A DNA stretch of 64,000 bases. It comes from Sphingobacteriaceae bacterium. GTDB lineage: Bacteria; Bacteroidota; Bacteroidia; Sphingobacteriales; Sphingobacteriaceae. This document shows positions 9,319 to 17,906 of the stretch, one piece after another. The notes below the pieces were generated by a model, which did no database searches, was not told the origin of the DNA, and saw nothing but the letters and a program-made list of their open reading frames with translations. The position numbers and the translations under genes were made by a program. The first letter of the stretch is position 1. Each line of letters begins with the position of its first letter. Where the stretch lies: contig CANGZD010000004.1 in the NCBI GenBank assembly GCA_947458875.1, positions 1-64,000 on the forward strand, in the 5' to 3' direction.

Positions 9319-9344
9319 TTATCACATTAAAGCACATGTGGTAA
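9319..9344 (-). promoter_or_regulatory. Dyad symmetry upstream of the second susC
   Basis: TTATCACAT (9319-9327) and ATGTGGTAA (9336-9344) are inverted copies with one mismatch and an 8-nt spacer. This is the size and shape of a dimeric regulator site. No regulator gene of the SARP, HTCS or sigma/anti-sigma type is present nearby. Confidence 0.4.
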
Positions 9345-9396
9345 TTAAAGATTAATTGAGGGTAAATTGCAACAGGGAAAGTAAAATTTAGGGCAT

Positions 9397-9431
9397 AAAA
9401 AAAGCCTCCCGAAATTCGGGAGGCTTTTTTT
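9397..9431 (-). terminator. Intrinsic terminator after the first susC-susD pair
   Basis: GCCTCCCGAA/TTCGGGAGGC with A- and T-runs on both sides forms a strong, symmetric terminator. It closes the susC-susD unit at 9449-14059, so the second pair must have its own promoter between about 9240 and 9395. Confidence 0.9.
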
Positions 9432-9448
9432 ATTAAAGCTAATGGATA

Positions 9449-10891
9449 TTAATATCCTGTGTTTTGCTCACATAATTTATTAACCAATAATTCAGCAATA
9501 GAAATTGGCCAAACGTATTGATTAGCAGCAGGTGCAATAGCTGCCACTGTTCCTTTTGCAGGGAAGGAAGAACCGGTACGAGTAATATCAGAAGTTCTGA
9601 AACCTTCGCCCAATAATTCAATTCTTCTCTCGGTTAAGATCAAATTCACTAATTCATCTTTAGTTGCAGGAGCGAAATCGGCGATGTTCGCATCTGAACG
9701 TTTACGAATTGCGTTCAGGATCGCTAATGCACGAGTATCTACCGTAGTTCCTTGAGCATTTCTGGCCAAAGCTTCTGCCAAATTCAACATTACTTCAGCG
9801 TAACGGATCACTGGGTTCCAGTCTGCTGCGTTGTTTGGATTTGGCCATTTTCTCAAATAGGTTTTTCCACTGCTCACCACTAAGAAGCTTCTTCTAGCAT
9901 CTTGAGCGGTCCAACCAGCATTGGCGGCAATACCATTGGTAGTATTTACGGTAAATTCACCGCCACCATTAGGTCCAGGGTTATAGTACCAGCCTAAACC
10001 ATTTTGAGTACCCGGGGTGTTTAATGCGGTAAATGGCATTGAGAAAATCACCTCGGAGTTGGTATAATTGGTGAATACAGTTGCAATAGATGCGTTTAAA
10101 GCGTTAGCAGGAGCCATTGAAGAAGTCCATGGAGCTGCATTAGGAACTAATTTATTCGCTTCAGTAATCACATTTCCGTACTGCGCCATGTTTAAATACA
10201 CTCTAGTCTTTAAGGCAATAGCAGTGCTTTTGTGAGCACGTGTAACTCTTAAAGTAGCATCAGCGTAGTTAGCAGGCAAATCAGCTTCAGCTTCGTTCAA
10301 ATCTTTTACGATTTGAGTGTACACTTCTGCTACCGTAGAGCGAGCCTTATTGTCGTCGCCACTTGAAGTTTGTGGAGTTAAACGTAAAACAACACCTAGT
10401 TTGTTACCAGCACCATCAGTAAATGGTCTGGCATACATTTGCAGCAGCATAAAGTAAGCAGTTGCACGAACAAACTTCGCTTCAGCAATGAACTGTGCTT
10501 TAGATGCAGCACTGATTGGCGATTTGCTGATACCATCAATTACAACGTTAGCTCTGTTGATGGTTGCATACGCACTTGACCAGAAACTTTGTACTTCGTT
10601 GGCACTTGCAGTTAAATTGTGTTGCCAGGTTAACCAGGCAGTTACTGCGTTATTGGTTTCATTGATAAATTCCTCACCACGTACATCTTGGTATACCTGG
10701 TAACGACCTGCGTACAATTGACCCGCCTTCAGTTGGGTATACACGCCATTCACTTGCTGCAAACATCTTGCTTCATCACTAAAAGCAACTGCTTCTGAAA
10801 GGGATGTTTGAGGGATAGGTTCTAACTTCTCTTTGTTACAAGCTACAAAAACGCTTGCAACGAGCAGAAGTGATAATATTTTAATTTTCAT
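9449..10891 (-). CDS. SusD/RagB-family nutrient-binding outer-membrane lipoprotein
   Basis: The 480-aa protein has a lipobox FVAC (Cys18), a SusD-like N-terminal part (EKLEPIPQTSLSEA, then FWSSAYATINRANVVID), TPR helices and the C-terminal SusD domain with RKRSDANIADF, LILTERRIELLGEGFR and a final WPI...QNTGY. It pairs with the SusC at 10910-14059, which is 18 nt upstream. It belongs to the classic RagB branch and so differs from the SusD-like_2 protein at 4581-6092. The substrate is unknown. Confidence 0.93.
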   Translation of the reverse strand: MKIKILSLLLVASVFVACNKEKLEPIPQTSLSEAVAFSDEARCLQQVNGVYTQLKAGQLYAGRYQVYQDVRGEEFINETNNAVTAWLTWQHNLTASANEVQSFWSSAYATINRANVVIDGISKSPISAASKAQFIAEAKFVRATAYFMLLQMYARPFTDGAGNKLGVVLRLTPQTSSGDDNKARSTVAEVYTQIVKDLNEAEADLPANYADATLRVTRAHKSTAIALKTRVYLNMAQYGNVITEANKLVPNAAPWTSSMAPANALNASIATVFTNYTNSEVIFSMPFTALNTPGTQNGLGWYYNPGPNGGGEFTVNTTNGIAANAGWTAQDARRSFLVVSSGKTYLRKWPNPNNAADWNPVIRYAEVMLNLAEALARNAQGTTVDTRALAILNAIRKRSDANIADFAPATKDELVNLILTERRIELLGEGFRTSDITRTGSSFPAKGTVAAIAPAANQYVWPISIAELLVNKLCEQNTGY

Positions 10892-10909
10892 AACTATCTA
10901 TTTTTTTAA

Positions 10910-13900
10910 TTAAAATCCTACGTTAATACCGAAATTGAAGCTTCTGGCCTGTGGAACAGAGTTTCTGTCTACACTTGGTGCACCATTGATGTTTCCGTTA
11001 GATGAAATCTCTGGATCAAATCCGGTGTAATTAGTCAGGGTGAAAGCATTCATGGCTTGTGCATAAACACGAAGACTGCTGATGCCTACCTTGCTCAATA
11101 CTGATTTAGGTAAGGTATAACCTAATGTTACGTTACGTAATTTTAAGAAATCACCTTTCTCTACGTTTTCGCTAATTACCACACCAGACCCATTAGAGAT
11201 GTTATCACCAAATACCACACGTGGGATATTGGTAATATCACCTGGTTTTTGCCAACGATTATTGAATACTTCTGTTGAGTTGTTCCATACACGCATGTCT
11301 CTTAAACCGGCTTTGGTACCATTGTAAACATAGTTACCACCAGAGAAGAAGAATAACATGTTCAGATCAAAGTTTTTGTATCTGAAAGTATTTTCCCAAC
11401 CACCAGTCCAAGTTGGTAAAGCAGGACCGATAATTACACCGTCGTTCGCCTGATCAGCTACACGAGGAGCAACTGCACCGGTTGCAACCAAGGTCCATCT
11501 GGAAGCAGCAGGAGCAGCATGGTTGTATTGTACCGCAGTACCATCACGATAGAAGAATATACGCTGACCATTTGCAGGGTTAACGCCACCGGTACGTACC
11601 GCATAGAAACTACCGATTGATTGACCTACACGGATCATGCTTGGACGCTCCAAACCTGAAGTAGCGATCTGAATATCAGCACCACCTGCAGCTAAGGAAG
11701 TCACCTCATTCTTCAAGGTAGTGATGTTGAAGTTAGAATTCCAGCTGAAGTTGCTGTTACGAATGATCGATGCATTTAAGGTAAATTCAAAACCTCTGTT
11801 GTTCATGCTACCTACGTTCTGAAGGATAGAGTTACCCGGAATACCTTTTGAAGGCGCCTGTGGCTCATCTAAAATCAGGTTATCAATATTATTATTGTAG
11901 TAGGTTGCTTCAAAATTGATTCTTCCATTCAAGAATCCCATTTCTAAACCAATGTCGGTTTTCTTACTGGTTTCCCATTGTAGGTTTCTGTTACCAGCTT
12001 GAGAGTAACCCAAAGTTGGAGCAGCACCATATAAACCACTGCTAAAGAAGCTCCAGAAAGCAAAATCATTGATACCTTGATTGTTACCAACAATACCGTA
12101 GCTACCTCTTACTTTTAAATTAGAGAATACTTTATCTAAGCCGGCTTTAGTGAAGAAATCTTCCTGACTAACTACCCAGCCCGCTGAAGCACCCCAGAAG
12201 TTACCCCATTTGTTATCTGGAGAAAATGCAGAGTAACCGTCGCGACGACCGTTTAATGATAATAAATATTTCTTCTTGTAATCATAGTTTACACGACCAA
12301 AGAACGAGGTTAGGTAGTTTTCACCTAAAGAGTTACCAAAAGGAACAATGGTATTGAAACCACCCTGAAACTCATCGTAGAAAGGATCGGTTACTCCCTG
12401 ACGGTTGGCACCCCATCCTTCGGAAGTAGTGTATTGCTGCTCATTACCCACTAAGGCAGAGAGATTATGGCTTCCGAAACTTTTCATGTAATTCAATACA
12501 TTAGTCCAGTTTGTTCTGTTAAGCGTAGAAATAGAGTTGAATGCAGAACCGCCGTTTGCTACACCATCACCATGCAAGGCATTTTGGAATGCTTTGTTTA
12601 CGGTGTTTAAATGATCGATGCCATAGGTGGTTCTGAAGGTCAAACCATCAACAATGTTCACATTTGCATAAACGTTGGCAATGGTACGCTCAGTTAGAGA
12701 GGTAAAAAGATTTCTATCTAACAATAACTGTGGGTTGGTAAAGGTAACTGCTGTTTTATTAGCACCACCTCCAATAATGTTTGATACCGTATTGATATTG
12801 TAGTCACCGTTATTTAAAAAAACAGGTACGTTTGGTGCCAAAGCAAATCCCAATCGTGCAATACCGGAGCTGGCAAAAGCACCACCCGGAACAGAGCCTG
12901 AGTTTACACCCTGGTTATCTGAATTAGCATATTGGAATTTACCACCAACTGTAATGGTTTTGTTCACCTTATGATCCAAATTCATGGTGGCATTTAAACG
13001 CTTGAAATCGTTCATCCTAATCATACCCTGCTGTTTAGAATAACCTGCAGAGAAATAATAATTGGTTTTATCGTTCGCACCAGACACACTTAAATTGTGG
13101 TTTTGTGAAGATCCGGTTCTGTAAACAACATCATACCAATTGGTATTCGTCGGATTTCCATTATTATCTAGATATGGATAAAAACCTCTGGTAGTACCAT
13201 CTGGTGGAGTTCCAGCATTAACTAAAGCTTCATTTTTAACGGTTTCGAATTGACGACCGTCCATTACATCAACGAGGTTAAATGGATTTGTGAAACCCAT
13301 CCAAGTGTCATAGCTCACTTTTGTCTGACCTTGTTTACCTTTTTTGGTAGTAATCAATAATACACCGGCAGCAGCTCTTGATCCGTAGATTGCAGCAGCG
13401 GCAGCATCTTTTAATACTTCCACACTTTCAATATCTGCTGGGTTAATATCACCCAAAACGTTATTGGCCACGTTACCGTTACCGAAGTCTCCTGAGAAAG
13501 TAGGAACACCATCAATTACAACCAATGGAAAAGAACTTAAGCTGATCGAGTTAACACCACGTACACGAATTACCGGAGGGTTGTTTACCACGCCGTTAGG
13601 AATCGTGATGTTTACACCGGCAGCACGGCCTGATAATGCCTGGTCAAAACTTTGTACTGGCATATCTTTCACCTTGTCACCACCGATAGAAGCAACACTA
13701 CCCGTTAAATCTTTCTTGCTTACAGTACCGTAACCTACCACTACAACTTCAGAAAGTTGTTGGGCATCTGATACTAAAGAAACATTCAAGTTTGTAGCAT
13801 TAGCTACATTTACGGTTTGAGAAACAAAACCTACAAAAGAGAAGGTTAAGGCATTCTGACCTTGTGCTAATTTGATGGTGAATTTACCATCTGCTCCGGT

Positions 13901-14059
13901 TTGTGTACCAACTTTGGCACCTTTCACCAAAACACTTACACCAGGAAGCGGCAAACCATCTTCCTTGGCTTTTACAGTACCCGTTACAGTTCGATCTTGC
14001 GCAATTGCTGTAGCAGCAACAAGGAGCATGATGAACAAACTTTGTAAGAGTTTTTTCAT
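10910..14059 (-). CDS. SusC/RagA-family TonB-linked outer-membrane transporter
   Basis: The 1049-aa protein has a signal peptide ending ATAIAQ, a carboxypeptidase-regulatory-like domain (about 22-100), the plug motif VVVGYGTVSKKDLTGSVAS, the DGVPTFSG and DAAAAAIYGSRAAAGVLL segments, and a barrel that closes with FNFGINVGF. It imports the ligand bound by the SusD at 9449-10891. There is no STN domain. The codon use looks more GC-rich and regular than that of the second SusC, which suggests separate origins for the two pairs. The upstream leader holds a dyad, and the next element on this strand is a susD relic. Confidence 0.95.
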   Translation of the reverse strand: MKKLLQSLFIMLLVAATAIAQDRTVTGTVKAKEDGLPLPGVSVLVKGAKVGTQTGADGKFTIKLAQGQNALTFSFVGFVSQTVNVANATNLNVSLVSDAQQLSEVVVVGYGTVSKKDLTGSVASIGGDKVKDMPVQSFDQALSGRAAGVNITIPNGVVNNPPVIRVRGVNSISLSSFPLVVIDGVPTFSGDFGNGNVANNVLGDINPADIESVEVLKDAAAAAIYGSRAAAGVLLITTKKGKQGQTKVSYDTWMGFTNPFNLVDVMDGRQFETVKNEALVNAGTPPDGTTRGFYPYLDNNGNPTNTNWYDVVYRTGSSQNHNLSVSGANDKTNYYFSAGYSKQQGMIRMNDFKRLNATMNLDHKVNKTITVGGKFQYANSDNQGVNSGSVPGGAFASSGIARLGFALAPNVPVFLNNGDYNINTVSNIIGGGANKTAVTFTNPQLLLDRNLFTSLTERTIANVYANVNIVDGLTFRTTYGIDHLNTVNKAFQNALHGDGVANGGSAFNSISTLNRTNWTNVLNYMKSFGSHNLSALVGNEQQYTTSEGWGANRQGVTDPFYDEFQGGFNTIVPFGNSLGENYLTSFFGRVNYDYKKKYLLSLNGRRDGYSAFSPDNKWGNFWGASAGWVVSQEDFFTKAGLDKVFSNLKVRGSYGIVGNNQGINDFAFWSFFSSGLYGAAPTLGYSQAGNRNLQWETSKKTDIGLEMGFLNGRINFEATYYNNNIDNLILDEPQAPSKGIPGNSILQNVGSMNNRGFEFTLNASIIRNSNFSWNSNFNITTLKNEVTSLAAGGADIQIATSGLERPSMIRVGQSIGSFYAVRTGGVNPANGQRIFFYRDGTAVQYNHAAPAASRWTLVATGAVAPRVADQANDGVIIGPALPTWTGGWENTFRYKNFDLNMLFFFSGGNYVYNGTKAGLRDMRVWNNSTEVFNNRWQKPGDITNIPRVVFGDNISNGSGVVISENVEKGDFLKLRNVTLGYTLPKSVLSKVGISSLRVYAQAMNAFTLTNYTGFDPEISSNGNINGAPSVDRNSVPQARSFNFGINVGF

Positions 14060-14172
14060 ACGATTTTTAATTAAGTTAAATGTTAATTATTGATTGTTTA
14101 TCACGCTAAATATCTGCATGATTAATGTCATCACAAAATAATTTTAAACATATTTTGATGTTAAAAACACAA

Positions 14173-14215
14173 AGTGTTGAAAAACAAGTGTTTAGCAATA
14201 TTTGTTATCAACACT
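14173..14215 (-). promoter_or_regulatory. Widely spaced dyad in the leader of the first susC
   Basis: AGTGTTGA (14173-14180) and TCAACACT (14208-14215) are perfect inverted copies 27 nt apart, and a further AGTGTT lies at 14187-14192. They sit 115-160 nt before the susC start. The rest of 14060-14299 is AT-rich with no gene and no clear -7 element. Confidence 0.35.
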
Positions 14216-14299
14216 ATTGTGTAGTATTATCACGAGCCTTTCCTCATAAATTCTCAGGATTCATATTACCTATACTTATCGGGTATGTTTACTAAATTA

Positions 14300-14577
14300 T
14301 TATTGTTTATACCAAAAAATCCGGGTATCGGTCTTATCTCCTCCAATGGCCGCTGCGGCTGCTTCCTGATTTATACTGTTCAAATTTTGTTCATCAACCG
14401 GATAGGTCAAACGCAATGGAATGGGCTTATCGTTACCGGCCGGAGGGGTCAAAGCAGGAACATATAATCTCCTCTCTGTCCGATCGGAAACCGTATCACT
14501 TACGGCGGTTTCTTAAGCCCAAACGCCATAAAAAGCGCATAAAATGAACAAAAAAAGGATAATCCTGATTTTTTCAT
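14300..14577 (-). pseudogene. Decayed susD-like gene: signal peptide fused to C-terminal tail
   Basis: The minus strand starts with ATG at 14577 and MKKSGLSFF, then loses frame in an A7/T7 run at 14550-14556; one extra base would continue as a signal peptide LFILCAFYGVWA, followed by an in-frame TAA at 14513-14515. The rest of that frame (14512 to stop at 14300) encodes RRLYVPAL, PIPLRLTYPVDEQNLNS and TDTRIFWYKQ. This matches the C-terminus of the SusD-like protein at 4581-6092 (RRLGVP, VPLRLQYP, NSAN, TSKIFWDN). About 400 internal codons are missing, so the gene is dead by deletion, frameshift and stop. Its susC partner would have been upstream and is gone. Confidence 0.8.
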
Positions 14578-14769
14578 AGATAGTTCGTTTAAGAGTAAAA
14601 GATCTTGGCTTAGATGTAGGTTAAATTTCCTGAGCAAGAAACTCTTATCCAACTATACGCAATTGCAAATTTTATAATATATTGATAATCAGTTACTTTT
14701 TTTATAACCGATGGCGATGATGACACAATATTTTGTATGGGAAATACAGAATGAAAAATAATATACTAC

Positions 14770-14811
14770 TATGTATTGCATATTACCAAATAATACATAT
14801 ATCTTTGTATT
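14770..14811 (+). promoter_or_regulatory. padR promoter with overlapping dyad half-sites
   Basis: TTG at 14776-14778, 21 nt, then TATCTTTG at 14800-14807 is a full Bacteroidota promoter, only 4 nt from the ATG. Three half-sites overlap it: TATGTATT (14770-14777), AATACATA (14792-14799) and TGTATT (14806-14811). PadR proteins bind ATGT/ACAT-type dyads, so autorepression is the natural reading; this is inference. Confidence 0.6.
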
Positions 14812-15189
14812 ATGATAATCGAGAATACACAAACCCAAATGAGGAAGGGGATCTTGGAATACTGCATCCTCTCTATCATTTCCCGAGGGGAAATATATGC
14901 CTCAGATATCATCAATGAGCTGAAGAAAGCCCGGCTTTTGGTGGTTGAGGGTACCTTGTACCCACTTTTAACCCGTTTAAAGAACAACGGATTGTTGAGC
15001 TACAACTGGGTAGAATCAAACTCGGGGCCACCACGAAAGTATTACCAGCTGAGCCCGGAAGGATTGTTGGTTTTGCAACAGCTGGATAAAACCTGGGCAG
15101 AATTGGCATTTGCGGTAAATACCTCGCTTGCCGAACGAAACATCGAAGCAAACAACCCTGCTGAATCATCTAAAAAATCTAAGAAGTAA
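14812..15189 (+). CDS. PadR family transcriptional regulator
   Basis: The 125-aa protein is a winged-helix PadR repressor: MRKGILEYCILSIISRGEIYASDII forms the first helices, then VVEGTLYPLLTRLKNNGLLSYNW is the family's recognition region, with GPPRKYYQLSPEG as the wing. The short C-terminus (AESSKKSKK) replaces the long dimerisation helix of PadR-s1 and fits the short s2 group. The PspC gene starts 4 nt after its stop codon, a pairing common in Bacteroidota, so the two probably form an autoregulated envelope-stress unit. Confidence 0.93.
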   Translation: MIIENTQTQMRKGILEYCILSIISRGEIYASDIINELKKARLLVVEGTLYPLLTRLKNNGLLSYNWVESNSGPPRKYYQLSPEGLLVLQQLDKTWAELAFAVNTSLAERNIEANNPAESSKKSKK

Positions 15190-15193
15190 AGTC

Positions 15194-16792
15194 ATGAATA
15201 AGACCATTATTATCAATATCAACGGCATTGTATTTCACATTGAAGAAGATGCCTACGAGGTGCTCATCCAATATATGAATGAGATCAAACAACACTTCGG
15301 TTTTTCGGCCGACAGTTATGAGATTGTAAACGACATTGAAAACCGCCTGGCCGAAATGTTTGCAGAAAGACTTGCAGCATCAGGAAAAGAGGTGATCGTA
15401 TTAGCCGAGGTGCAAGAGGTGATTGCACAAATGGGTAAACCCAGCGATTTTGAAGTAACTACCGAAGCCGAAGAACCTGGTTATCACTACAGCCGTAGTG
15501 AAAAAAAGCTATTTCGCGATACGGAGGATCGGATCATTGGCGGGGTATGTGCCGGAATAGGCCATTATTTTGATGTGGAACCCCGCTGGATCAGGATTGC
15601 CACTATTTTATTATTCCTGTTTTTCGGAACCGGTATTTTCTTGTACTTGTTGTTGTGGATTGTGATGCCGAAAGCGGTAACACGTGCCGACAGAATGGCC
15701 ATGAAAGGGGAAGCGCCCAACTTGCAAAATTTTAAAAAGAATTTTGAAGAAGAGATGGCCAATGTAAAGGAAAATCTCAATAAAGCCCAAGAAGAAGTAA
15801 AACCTTTCTTCCAGCGCTTAGGCCGTTTTATTGAACAGCTTTTCAGTCATCTGGGAAAATTTTTAGGAACGTTTGGCAAGCTTATCTTGAAGTTGATAGG
15901 CGCATTCATTGTGGGCATAGGCTTAATTATACTTTTTGGCTTTTTTGTGGCACTCTTGGCGATCCTGGGCATCTGGAACGGGCAAGAATTGCCAATTTTC
16001 CCCTTCAATATCGTGAATACGGAAGACCAGGTTGCTTTATATGTAAGTGCTTTCCTGGTAGTGGTAATCCCATTGGTTTCCTTGATTTTGTTTTCCATCC
16101 GTGTGATTTTTAATCGGCCAAAACTGAACAATAACATCTCCTATAGTTTATTGGTGGCCTGGTTAATTGCCTTGAGTTTCGGTCTATATTTTGGATTCAA
16201 AACTGGTGGTGAGTTTAAGCAGGAAGCCCGCTTTTCGCAAACGGTAATACTGCCTAGCAAACCCAGCTATTACCTCGAATTGAACAGCGAGAAATACCTG
16301 AGTGCCGAAGACAGTCTGAAATTGGGACTGCGCTCCCAAAATTTTAAAGGTAAAATCATGGTCAACTATGGTGATATTCCCGACAACTTTGAGCTGAGCA
16401 TTGAAAAGGGTGAAACGGAATCAGCCAGTTTAGAAATTGAATACAAAGCAAAGGGACCCAATTTCCAGCAAGCATTAGATGCTGCCAAGAAAATACAATA
16501 TCGTTACCTGCAGCAAGATTCCAGCCTGGTATTCGACCCCATGGCCTACATCAAGTCTGATGAACGCTGGCGAGATCAAAGAGTGAAGGTGGTATTAACA
16601 GTGCCTTTGAATACCAGGCTCATCATAAATCCGCGATTAAACCGTTATCTCAATAATTATAACTTGTATGATTGCAAAGCAGAGGGCGAAGATGATGACA
16701 AACCTGCTGAATGGATCATGAAAAACGAGGGTTTAGTTTGCGCCAATGATTCACTTTATCAGAAAAATCAACTCAAAAAAGGTTTACGCTAA
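15194..16792 (+). CDS. PspC domain membrane protein
   Basis: The 532-aa protein starts at ATG 15194 (MNKTIIININGIVFHIEEDA). The N-terminal part is cytoplasmic. A PspC domain follows (around residues 115-165: LFRDTEDRIIGGVCAGIGHYF, then a membrane helix ending LLLWIVMPKA). Further membrane helices lie around 230-270, 285-315 and 320-340, and a periplasmic C-terminal domain follows. PspC domains sense envelope stress in the phage-shock response of other bacteria; the partner PadR suggests transcriptional control in response to the envelope. The terminator at 16811-16841 closes the pair. Confidence 0.9.
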   Translation: MNKTIIININGIVFHIEEDAYEVLIQYMNEIKQHFGFSADSYEIVNDIENRLAEMFAERLAASGKEVIVLAEVQEVIAQMGKPSDFEVTTEAEEPGYHYSRSEKKLFRDTEDRIIGGVCAGIGHYFDVEPRWIRIATILLFLFFGTGIFLYLLLWIVMPKAVTRADRMAMKGEAPNLQNFKKNFEEEMANVKENLNKAQEEVKPFFQRLGRFIEQLFSHLGKFLGTFGKLILKLIGAFIVGIGLIILFGFFVALLAILGIWNGQELPIFPFNIVNTEDQVALYVSAFLVVVIPLVSLILFSIRVIFNRPKLNNNISYSLLVAWLIALSFGLYFGFKTGGEFKQEARFSQTVILPSKPSYYLELNSEKYLSAEDSLKLGLRSQNFKGKIMVNYGDIPDNFELSIEKGETESASLEIEYKAKGPNFQQALDAAKKIQYRYLQQDSSLVFDPMAYIKSDERWRDQRVKVVLTVPLNTRLIINPRLNRYLNNYNLYDCKAEGEDDDKPAEWIMKNEGLVCANDSLYQKNQLKKGLR

Positions 16793-16810
16793 ACAATCAA
16801 ATAGCAATTA

Positions 16811-16841
16811 AAGCCTGTTCTGTAATGGAACGGGCTTTTTT
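16811..16841 (+). terminator. Intrinsic terminator after the PspC gene
   Basis: AAGCCTGTTC (16811-16820) pairs with GAACGGGCTT (16828-16837) with one G-T pair, followed by a T-rich tract. It ends the padR-pspC unit 11 nt before the next start codon. Confidence 0.85.
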
Positions 16842-16852
16842 ATTTTCTAGAT

Positions 16853-17863
16853 ATGGATAAATGGATCAAATGGACGGGTTGGACCCTATTCTCTATATTG
16901 GCATTGGGCATGGGCGTTCTATTATATGCCAGATACCACCCCAACCTGCTTGTCAGATTGATAGGACCCTATGGCTATGCAGGCCAGTTAGTTGGGATTC
17001 ACCATGATGGTAGCGTACAATTGTTGATTGAAGAGTTAATTGATAATGACCATGGGATCGGTGTAGAAGGGGGTGCTGGTTTCAGCGTACAATTGAAAAA
17101 ACTGGCCATCGTCCGTCTGAAAAAGCAAAGTATTCAAAAAATCGGTGTAGCGAGCAATACCAAAATATTGGCTTTAATGGGAGAAGTGATCTGGATCTTT
17201 GAAGAAAAAACTGGTTTAAAAGCAATTTCAGCTGTAGATGGGCACAAATTAGTAGATTGGGATAAACTGATCGCACTCAATCCCCACCTGAAAAATAAAG
17301 TGATCAATTCGATGGTATATCTACAAATTCGGGGGGATGGATGCTGCTTCGTATTGGAAGATTTAGAAGGTAATTTTTGGAGATTTAATAAGCAATTTAA
17401 AACCTATCAAACTCAGCAAATCTGCCAATCGGAACGCAAAAAATATCCGTTACTCAGCAGTCAAATCAGGCAGTCAAAAAGAGAGTTGCCGTTTAGTTTA
17501 AAAGAACCCTACCACACCTTAAAAAGCAAGGAGAAAGTTTTTAAACTCATTAATGCTGCCTTTTTAATGGATCAGTATGCTGGTTTGGCCATTCAACCTT
17601 TGAACCGGGAAGCTTATCTGATCATTCATTATAAAAATAAACTGAACGAAGGATTCAGGCTGACTCAAATCGATAAAAAGGGAGAAGTAATCTGGCAAAA
17701 AAATTATGATCCATTGCTCAACCGTAAAGGCGAAACATTTCTGTTAGCCGGAGCCTACGCTTTAGAAAATATACTCTGTTTGATATTGGATACCAATAAA
17801 GGCACCCGGGTGGTGTGGATACAGATGAACGACGGCAGGGTATTAAAAAACGAAAGGATTTAG
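16853..17863 (+). CDS. Unrecognised membrane-anchored protein
   Basis: I do not recognise a family. The 336-aa protein has one N-terminal membrane helix (about residues 9-27, TLFSILALGMGVLLYA), then a long soluble part rich in beta-type segments such as IVRLKKQSIQKIGVASNTKILALMG and EKTGLKAISAVDGHKL. The alternation of short strands and the final VVWIQMNDGRVLKNERI look like a WD/PQQ-like repeat fold, but no repeat is strict enough to name it. It stands alone: a terminator lies just upstream and a convergent terminator covers its stop codon. The start codon is 11 nt downstream of the pspC terminator. Confidence 0.7.
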   Translation: MDKWIKWTGWTLFSILALGMGVLLYARYHPNLLVRLIGPYGYAGQLVGIHHDGSVQLLIEELIDNDHGIGVEGGAGFSVQLKKLAIVRLKKQSIQKIGVASNTKILALMGEVIWIFEEKTGLKAISAVDGHKLVDWDKLIALNPHLKNKVINSMVYLQIRGDGCCFVLEDLEGNFWRFNKQFKTYQTQQICQSERKKYPLLSSQIRQSKRELPFSLKEPYHTLKSKEKVFKLINAAFLMDQYAGLAIQPLNREAYLIIHYKNKLNEGFRLTQIDKKGEVIWQKNYDPLLNRKGETFLLAGAYALENILCLILDTNKGTRVVWIQMNDGRVLKNERI

Positions 17864-17886
17864 AAATATTCCTAAATCCTTTCGTT
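17849..17886 (-). terminator. Intrinsic terminator of the M14 peptidase gene
   Basis: A perfect 15-bp stem (17849-17863 with 17872-17886, arm AACGAAAGGATTTAG) is followed on the minus strand by a T-run. Its left arm includes the stop codon of the convergent gene at 16853-17863, so one hairpin serves both mRNAs. Confidence 0.88.
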
Positions 17887-17906
17887 GAAATCATTGTTGG
17901 CGGCAT

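Noticed and set aside
9319-9344. CRP-type binding site
   Set aside because: The half-sites are in the wrong order (TCACA then TGTGG, spaced 8-10 nt), whereas CRP sites read TGTGA-6 nt-TCACA.
14733-14918. Small frame overlapping the start of padR
   Set aside because: It is out of frame with padR, has no similarity to anything recognised and includes the padR promoter.
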